Program-made: the position numbers and the translations under genes
In this document: piece after piece, positions 58,202 through 64,000 of the stretch
How the letters are laid out: every line of letters starts with the position of its first letter
Numbering within the stretch: position 1 is the stretch's first letter
Origin: Psychrobacter fozii
Lineage (GTDB): Bacteria; Pseudomonadota; Gammaproteobacteria; Pseudomonadales; Moraxellaceae
Reading direction: 5' to 3'
NCBI RefSeq assembly: GCF_003217155.1
Contig: NZ_QJSU01000001.1
Location: 558,001 to 622,000, forward strand
Length of the DNA: 64,000 nt
The notes under the pieces: model-generated
What the model was told of the DNA's origin: nothing
What the model saw: the letters and a program-made list of their open reading frames with translations, nothing else
Databases searched by the model: none

Positions 58202-58502
58202 TATATTATGCGTCTCCACACAATAATATTAATAAAAGTAATTAAATCAATAACTTAAACTTAATTTATAAGTAGCTTGTTCTATTCTTGAATTTTATTT
58301 TCCTGTGGATAACTTGTTATTATCGAGGGTTTTTGGCTTACTAAAGGTTGATTTATCATTACTTATCCACAAGTTATCCCATAATGAGCATAGAATTAGC
58401 TTAGGTTTCACTAAAAATTTAGTTTGGACAAACACTACCAAAATACGAATGAATTAAAATATATTGTCGATAACGGCAATATTACAAAGAGATGAGGCCA
58501 AT

Positions 58503-59177
58503 ATGTTTACTGGAATTATAGAGAGTGTGGGAAAAGTAAAATCTATGCAGCCTACGGGCGGTGATATACGTTTGACAATAGAATCTAATGATTTAGATTT
58601 CAGTGATGTGAAACTGGGAGACTCTATTGCCTCAAATGGCATTTGTCTGACGGTGGTAGAGTTCGGTAGCAATCATTATTCTGTTGACGTTTCACGTGAG
58701 ACTATCGCTCGTACAGCATTAGAGACATTAAAACCCGGTCATATTGTCAATCTAGAAAAAGCCATGCTACCAACAACACGTTTCGGTGGTCACATTGTGG
58801 CTGGTCACGTGGATGGCGTTGGGGTAGTAAGCAAGATACAACAAGATGCACGCTCTATCTATATTGAAATCGAAATACCACAAGAGCTGGCACATTACAC
58901 AGCGACTAAAGGCTCTATTACGATTGATGGCATTAGCCTGACAACCAACCTTGTACGTGACAATATTGTTTCTTTAAATATTATTCCACATACGGCTCAA
59001 GTAACCAATATCGCTAAACATTGGCTGGTTGGAAACAAAGTTAATATCGAAGTGGACATCGTTGCACGCTATTTAGAGCGTTTATTAAATAAGTCGCAAA
59101 CGGGCGGTATGAATGCGCCAAGTCCACAAAGTCAGATTACGGAAGCTTTCTTAGCAGATAATGGCTTTATGAAGTAA
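58503..59177 (+). CDS. ribE: Riboflavin synthase alpha chain
   Basis: Dismutates two lumazine molecules to riboflavin. Two lumazine-binding repeats are visible: MFTGIIESVGKVKSM at residue 1 and GGHIVAGHVDGVGVVSK near 97, each with the SIASNGICLTV or SITIDGISLTT core. Length is 224; a binding site (GAGATGAGG) supports ATG 58503. A parS-like site is in the gene at 58688. Confidence 0.96.
   Translation: MFTGIIESVGKVKSMQPTGGDIRLTIESNDLDFSDVKLGDSIASNGICLTVVEFGSNHYSVDVSRETIARTALETLKPGHIVNLEKAMLPTTRFGGHIVAGHVDGVGVVSKIQQDARSIYIEIEIPQELAHYTATKGSITIDGISLTTNLVRDNIVSLNIIPHTAQVTNIAKHWLVGNKVNIEVDIVARYLERLLNKSQTGGMNAPSPQSQITEAFLADNGFMK
58688..58703. promoter_or_regulatory. parS-like site 5 (CACGTG type, degenerate)
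   Basis: CGTTTCACGTGAGACT keeps the CACGTG core and matches the consensus at 13 of 16 positions, within ribE. Confidence 0.45.
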
Positions 59178-59259
59178 TCGCTAACCATATAAAAATAAGT
59201 ATTTGAGCAATTGAGTAGCTGTCTAATAACATACTACTCAGTTGCAATTAGCGTGATTT

Positions 59260-62100
59260 TTATGCTTCTATCAAGCGCTCTAACACTGCTTCTAATTCTT
59301 TCTTATTAATCGGTTTAGATAGAAAATCATCCATTCCTACGTGCATACAAGCATCACGATCTTCTTGTGCATTGTTTGCCGTCAGCGCCACGATAGGAAT
59401 ATCGTCATCTTGCGCACGGATAGCACGAGTAGCCTGCAACCCATCCATGACAGGCATTCTACAATCCATCAAGATAAGGGAAATATCCTGACGCTGCTCT
59501 TTCAGTTTGTGTAATGCTTGCTGACCATCTTCTGCGACAACACTACGATAGCCCAGTTTACTCAATATTTTGCAGGTTATTTTCTGATTGGTTGGACTGT
59601 CTTCTGCTACCAAAATAAGTGGTGATAGAGTTTCGTCTTTTGGTTTAGCTGTGTCTATTGGTTGTTGGTTACTCTCTTTTTCACAGCTGATAGGTGCTGT
59701 AAGCTTTTTCCTAGCTGATATCGTTAAGCGCAGCAATTCAGAAACCAGTAAGTTAGCATCTAGTGGTTTGGTTAAAAAGCCATCATATTTGTCTAACAAT
59801 ACAGATGGAATATGACGTTCAGGCTTCATGCTAAATAATAGTTTTGGTAATAAAGGCGTCGCTAGCAAGTCGTTCAAAGCCTGAAGCTTATCGCTATTAT
59901 TGAGTGTTTTATATTTCCAATCTATTTGCTTCTCTACTATATCTGTTTGTATATTTTGAGAGTTGTTATCATTATCAGTTAAAGTGATGGTTTTGTAGTA
60001 CTCGTAATCCAATAATAGGATAGGCGTGAGCATCTGCTCGTTCTGTATTAATGTATTTGTTAATTGCCTCAAGGTGACTAAGTCTACTGCGGTATGAATA
60101 GTCATCGGGATGGCTAAGTGTTTGCACAAGCGCTGTAAATTTTCAGCAACAAGAGGTTGCTCGATGACAGCGATGAGGTGGATGCCACTTAAATGTTGAT
60201 TCTGATGATATACCGGCTGATAGTTAGGACGGCGGCAAGGGAGGTAAACATTAAATATGCTCTCCTTGCCTATCGTACTTTTCAACTCGATAAAACCACC
60301 TAATAATTGTGCAAAGCTATTGGCATTATCTAACCCTGTGCCTGCTTGCTCAGTAGCTTGAGTTGGTTTGTTATTATCTAGATTGGTTTCTTGATTAAAA
60401 ACAGTGATGAGCTGATTTTTTTTATCAGCATCAATGCCAACCCCTGTATCTTTTATACTGAAATGAACCCAGTGGGAAGCCTGAGTAGGTACCATCGTAT
60501 TATGGGTAGGAAGTATACGATCGCTATTTATGCGTTTGATTTGCTCTTCTGTGACGCGATCTATCGTGAGTGCGACATAGCCTGAAGTTGTAAATTTTAT
60601 GGCATTTTTTAATAAGTCTAATAGGATGTGACGTAGACGAACGTCATCAGTATCAATGTAACGTGGGCAGTCTGGTGCAAAGAAGTAAATTAACTCCAAT
60701 CCCTGCTGTTTTATGTCATTGATGACTAGACTATTAACTTCCTTAGTCAGTTGATAAATATCAACAGGTTCAATACTCAGTCGACTTTTTCTAACTTCAA
60801 TATTGCCAATATGCAGCGTATCGTTGAGTACGGTTAGCATGTTTTGGCTGGTTTTTATCAGAGTATCTAACGTCTTATTCTGCCTAGCATCCAGTCTCTT
60901 GGGATCGATAGGCTCAAGAGTATCGATCATTGCCTCTATCGGTACACGCAGCTTATGACCGATAACAAGGCGAAGCTTATAGAATTCGTCAAGCTTAGAT
61001 TTCAGCTGTTTGTTTTTTTGCTGCAATTGCTCGTTTTGCTTAACGATTTCATTGATGTTGTTAAAAATCACTGTAAAGCCATGAACTTGTCCGTGTTCAC
61101 CGAACCATGGCGTGATATTCAATTGATAGGCTTGCTTATCCTCTAATCCATAAACATTCAATGTGCGAGTGACACGTAGATTAGACAGTGATTGTAATAG
61201 CAGCTGGGTAGACTCATCCTTACCTGCGACGAAGTCTATTAGCTCATAGTTTTTATTACTCTCAGGAGGACAAGTAAATACTTGGTCAAAACGTTGATTA
61301 CAAAAGCTAATCTGACCGTGACGCATAATCATAATCATCGGCAGTGGTGCTTGGTTTACCAAACGTTCAAGACGGTGTGTTAGGGTTTTTATACGGCGAT
61401 AGTTACTGTGTAGTTGGTAGCTGACACGGCTCAGCGCATGACCTAAACGCAAGAACTCAGGCGTGGATTTTTTATATAGAAAAGGTGGTGTGCTATAAAC
61501 TTCTTGTTTATGACTGTTTAGGCTGTCGGTATAACTTATTAGCTGTTCCCAATTGATACGACGGTTGAACATGTAAAGCAAAGCGATGATAAAAAGTACA
61601 ATCGCTGTCATTAGCGGCAACCAATAGCGGTAAGATATCCAGTCAATGATAAGCGGTTTATGACGTAATATAATATAAATTTGATGACCACTTTTGAGCT
61701 TGATGGTGCCTGTCAAGTTACGGCTGTTAAGCTTATAGGCGCTATGACTACTGTTATCAGGAGGTGACGATGTAATAGTGGGAAAGCTGACAGTAGGGAA
61801 AGCACGCTCATCTGGACGGGTATAGCGGTGAATATAAGTCTGACCAGATGGCATCATAAACACCAACTGATAGCTGATACCTTCAAAGGCAAGCTGCTTC
61901 AAAAATCTGTCAATTTCAGGGTTTAGTGGGCCTGCATGCTCAGTGATTTCATGTTGTAATGAGTAAAAGGTATTGATACTTTGTTGTTCACTGTTTGTCT
62001 TTATTTCGTGAAAAAGCGTAAAGTAATACAGTACTAGCATCACTAGCAACGTCAGTGCATAAAATATAAGTAAGCGCTTTAAGGACTGAAATTGTTGCAT
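59260..62100 (-). CDS. Hybrid sensor histidine kinase, BarA/GacS-like
   Basis: Inner-membrane hybrid kinase of 946 residues. Two membrane segments (about 10-30 and 147-168) flank a periplasmic sensor region, then a PAS-type segment (PLPMIMIMRHGQISFCNQRF), the dimerisation/phosphoacceptor helix (GHKLRVPIEAM), an ATPase domain (LLDLLKNAIKF, DTGVGID, GTGLDNANSF), a degenerate receiver-like segment, and a good receiver (LILMDCRMPVMDG, KP at FLSKPIN). No C-terminal HPt domain follows. The H-box reads HKLR in place of the usual HELR. It is convergent with ribE. Confidence 0.85.
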   Translation of the reverse strand: MQQFQSLKRLLIFYALTLLVMLVLYYFTLFHEIKTNSEQQSINTFYSLQHEITEHAGPLNPEIDRFLKQLAFEGISYQLVFMMPSGQTYIHRYTRPDERAFPTVSFPTITSSPPDNSSHSAYKLNSRNLTGTIKLKSGHQIYIILRHKPLIIDWISYRYWLPLMTAIVLFIIALLYMFNRRINWEQLISYTDSLNSHKQEVYSTPPFLYKKSTPEFLRLGHALSRVSYQLHSNYRRIKTLTHRLERLVNQAPLPMIMIMRHGQISFCNQRFDQVFTCPPESNKNYELIDFVAGKDESTQLLLQSLSNLRVTRTLNVYGLEDKQAYQLNITPWFGEHGQVHGFTVIFNNINEIVKQNEQLQQKNKQLKSKLDEFYKLRLVIGHKLRVPIEAMIDTLEPIDPKRLDARQNKTLDTLIKTSQNMLTVLNDTLHIGNIEVRKSRLSIEPVDIYQLTKEVNSLVINDIKQQGLELIYFFAPDCPRYIDTDDVRLRHILLDLLKNAIKFTTSGYVALTIDRVTEEQIKRINSDRILPTHNTMVPTQASHWVHFSIKDTGVGIDADKKNQLITVFNQETNLDNNKPTQATEQAGTGLDNANSFAQLLGGFIELKSTIGKESIFNVYLPCRRPNYQPVYHQNQHLSGIHLIAVIEQPLVAENLQRLCKHLAIPMTIHTAVDLVTLRQLTNTLIQNEQMLTPILLLDYEYYKTITLTDNDNNSQNIQTDIVEKQIDWKYKTLNNSDKLQALNDLLATPLLPKLLFSMKPERHIPSVLLDKYDGFLTKPLDANLLVSELLRLTISARKKLTAPISCEKESNQQPIDTAKPKDETLSPLILVAEDSPTNQKITCKILSKLGYRSVVAEDGQQALHKLKEQRQDISLILMDCRMPVMDGLQATRAIRAQDDDIPIVALTANNAQEDRDACMHVGMDDFLSKPINKKELEAVLERLIEA

Positions 62101-62311
62101 GAAAACGTGGTCCTATATCGACACGAAAAAACATAGTGAGTGAATCGTAAGTTTGAATCAGTAGGTAGCTTGCTTAATTCCTTATGGTTTTAAGTTCTTT
62201 AACTATTATAAAGATAAACGGCGTCATTAGTAACGCCGCATTGCTACAGTTACAATCATGGCACAACGTTGTAAACTCACCTATAATGAGCAACTTAACC
62301 CTATATAATGC

Positions 62312-63388
62312 ATGATTATGACTACAATTGCTTCTACCTCAGATATATCTACGCTATCTATTCCCCATAATCCTCTATCTACTGGCCGATTGAGGGTGGT
62401 ATTTGCGGGGACGCCTGAGTTTGCAGCGATTAGTCTGGAGTCACTAATCAGTCAGCAAGATGTACTGGATATAGAGATTGTGGCGGTGTACACACAGCCT
62501 GATCGCAAAGCAGGTCGTGGCCAAAAGCTGGCGGCTTCTGCGGTCAAAGAGGTTGCACTCGCGAACGATATCCCTGTAGAGCAACCACTCACTTTTAAAA
62601 AATCCAGTACAGAAGGGTTGGCTGCTAGGCAGACTCTGCGCAGTTACCAGCCTGATGTCATGATTGTCGCCGCTTACGGGTTGATTTTACCTGTCGGCGT
62701 ATTAGAGATGCCTATTCATGGTTGCTTAAATATCCATGCCTCACTATTACCGCGTTGGCGCGGTGCGGCACCGATACACCGTGCACTCTTAGCCGGAGAT
62801 GATGAGACGGGTATTACCATTATGCAGATGGACAAAGGCTTGGATACAGGCGACATGATTTATAAAGTCAGCGCTAGTATTGATCTTATTGATACTGCTG
62901 CCAGTCTACACGATAAAATGGCTGCGCTTGGTGCGACAGCCATCAGTACGGTGCTAAAAGACTTATCTACTTATCAAGCGCAAGCTATCGCTCAAGATGA
63001 TAGTCAAGCCAACTATGCTGAAAAGCTGGTCAAAACGGAAGGCGAAGTTGACTGGTCACAGCCTGCTGCTGCTATTGAACGCCAAATCCGAGGGCTGACC
63101 CCATGGCCAGGTGCTTATACTTTTCTTGCAGGACAACGTGTCAAAGTGTTGGCGAGTTTGCCTGTGAATGCCTCTCAGCAAACTAATGAACCTGCTGGAA
63201 CTGTTATCAGTGTCGGACGAAAAGCGATTTTAGTGGCTTGTGGCAAAGACAGTGATACCGAGTCATCGGCCACGACTTTAGCCATAACTCACTTGCAGTT
63301 TGCAGGTGGTAAGCCCATGACGGCCGAACAAGTTTGCCACGGCAACCAATTAAATGACGGCGATCAATTTACGACAGAATCAAAATAA
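62312..63388 (+). CDS. fmt: Methionyl-tRNA formyltransferase
   Basis: Formylates initiator Met-tRNA with 10-formyl-THF. Motifs VVFAGTPEFAAISLESL, YTQPDRKAGRGQKL and the catalytic LNIHASLLPRWRGAAPIHRALLAGDDETGITIMQMDKGLDTG are present; the C-terminal domain follows (QIRGLTPWPGAYT). Length 358 is somewhat longer than usual (about 315) at the N-terminus, so ATG 62318 is possible too. rsmB follows 75 bp on, the standard order. Confidence 0.95.
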   Translation: MIMTTIASTSDISTLSIPHNPLSTGRLRVVFAGTPEFAAISLESLISQQDVLDIEIVAVYTQPDRKAGRGQKLAASAVKEVALANDIPVEQPLTFKKSSTEGLAARQTLRSYQPDVMIVAAYGLILPVGVLEMPIHGCLNIHASLLPRWRGAAPIHRALLAGDDETGITIMQMDKGLDTGDMIYKVSASIDLIDTAASLHDKMAALGATAISTVLKDLSTYQAQAIAQDDSQANYAEKLVKTEGEVDWSQPAAAIERQIRGLTPWPGAYTFLAGQRVKVLASLPVNASQQTNEPAGTVISVGRKAILVACGKDSDTESSATTLAITHLQFAGGKPMTAEQVCHGNQLNDGDQFTTESK

Positions 63389-63463
63389 CTGAACCTAACT
63401 TAATGATAGTTAACCCTATCTGCACAAGACGCTATCAATGATACGTCAAGGAAATGAAATTTA

Positions 63464-64000
63464 ATGAGACAAAACATTACTGCGCCTAGAAACAATAAGC
63501 TCAAACCATCAAGCAACCTTATTATGAATGGTAGCGTACGCGTACGTGTGATTCGTACCTTACTGGCCATTCAAAACGGTCAGTCGCTCTCAAGCGTCCT
63601 TGATCCACTGCTAAACAGTCTACACGATGGTGACAAAGGTTTTGCACATGCGCTACTGCTTACGACATTGCGTCAATGGCACGCGCTGGCACGGTTGCTC
63701 GATAGCTTAGCGGATAACCCTATTGATGAAGTTGAGGTTCGTACGACCATTCAAGTAGGCTTAGTGCAGTTACTGTATTTAGAAGTGGCTGACCATGCTG
63801 CAATTCACGAAACCGTTGAAGCTGCAAAAGAAATTGAGTTTGCTCATTCGACTGGTTTGGTGAATGCTATTTTGCGTAAAGTCGCGAAGAATCCAAGTAA
63901 ATTCCGTAAGAAATGCGATAAAAAGCATAGCCTACCGAATTGGCTCGCTTATCAACTTAAGCAAGACTGGAGCGAGCAGTATGATGAACTGACACAAGGT
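63464..64000 (+). CDS. rsmB: 16S rRNA (cytosine(967)-C5)-methyltransferase, 3' truncated by window
   Basis: The frame runs open to the right edge (179 codons visible). It has the NusB-like RNA-binding domain: NGSVRVRVIRTLLAIQNGQSLSSVLD, FAHALLLTTLRQWHALARLLDSL, IQVGLVQLLYLEVADHAAIHETVEAAK and GLVNAILRKV. The SAM-dependent methyltransferase domain would lie beyond the window. A binding site (AAGGA) lies upstream of the ATG. The fmt-rsmB order supports it. Confidence 0.92.
   Translation, partial: MRQNITAPRNNKLKPSSNLIMNGSVRVRVIRTLLAIQNGQSLSSVLDPLLNSLHDGDKGFAHALLLTTLRQWHALARLLDSLADNPIDEVEVRTTIQVGLVQLLYLEVADHAAIHETVEAAKEIEFAHSTGLVNAILRKVAKNPSKFRKKCDKKHSLPNWLAYQLKQDWSEQYDELTQG

Larger units (their letters stand above)
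58081..58502. other. Intergenic region with DnaA boxes and parS-like variants
   Basis: The 422 bp AT-rich gap between ribD and ribE holds three perfect DnaA boxes: TGTGGATAA at 58132-58140 and 58304-58312, and TTATCCACA at 58363-58371. A related TGTGTATAA is at 58174 and TTATCCCAT at 58374. Two parS-like variants lie at 58159 and 58186. AT-rich stretches of about 100 bp sit between the boxes. No FMN riboswitch is recognisable. Confidence 0.7.

Noticed and set aside
58081..58502. FMN riboswitch upstream of ribE
   Set aside because: I looked for the conserved RFN blocks and saw none; the gap is explained by DnaA boxes and parS-like sites.

Overview
The window reads as a chromosomal segment around the replication origin of a Moraxellaceae gammaproteobacterium, most likely Psychrobacter. 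The genus is an inference from overall gene content and protein flavour; no 16S gene is present. The origin core shows dnaA-dnaN-recF-gyrB leftward (51.1 to 43.9 kb) and rpmH-rnpA-yidD-yidC-mnmE-nrdR-ribD-ribE rightward (51.7 to 59.2 kb). Between dnaA and rpmH lie about seven DnaA-box-like 9-mers next to AT-rich DNA, which I call oriC.

Layout. 0-16.6 kb holds mostly housekeeping genes: the end of dsbB, an NlpE-like lipoprotein, mpl, def, an ornithine/lysine decarboxylase, a secretin-like protein behind dapB, dnaJ, a DUF2939 protein, a homocysteine methyltransferase-like gene, a DsbC/G-like thioredoxin, rsuA, yigZ, a YheT-type hydrolase and a thioesterase. 16.7-22.1 kb opens with a DsrE-family gene and then carries an AT-rich accessory locus: a prokaryotic viperin behind a small DUF4258-like gene, divergent from an unrecognised 603-residue protein, followed by a decayed fragment of the neighbouring nitronate monooxygenase gene. 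22.3-28.4 kb holds metabolic genes and a small inverted-repeat element abutting a racemase gene. 28.5-30.4 kb is an overlapping gene pair of the sce7725/sce7726 type. 30.6-36.1 kb holds a DUF2628 protein, guaA, a MalY/PatB aminotransferase and a YadA-head lipoprotein. 36.4-39.9 kb is a McrBC-type restriction system. 40-43.8 kb holds a crotonase, a LysE exporter, rlmF and mntP. 59.2-64 kb holds a BarA/GacS-like hybrid kinase, fmt and the start of rsmB.

Two themes stand out. First, three separate defence-type loci (viperin, the sce7725/sce7726 pair, McrBC) are interleaved with core genes within about 35 kb of oriC, without any visible integrase, transposase or tRNA gene. Second, the origin region is dense in ParB-binding (parS-like) palindromes: five built on CACGTG and six with a single transition at the central CpG. 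Several are coupled to transcription terminators, and two lie in the ribD-ribE gap together with three perfect DnaA boxes, which makes that gap a second replication/segregation-type site 7 kb from oriC.

Non-coding structure also includes two IS-derived-looking miniature elements with GGCGTGTC ends, at least five roughly 95-106 bp palindromic intergenic repeats, and a duplicated terminator pair flanking the DUF2628 gene. No tRNA, rRNA, CRISPR array or intact insertion sequence was seen.
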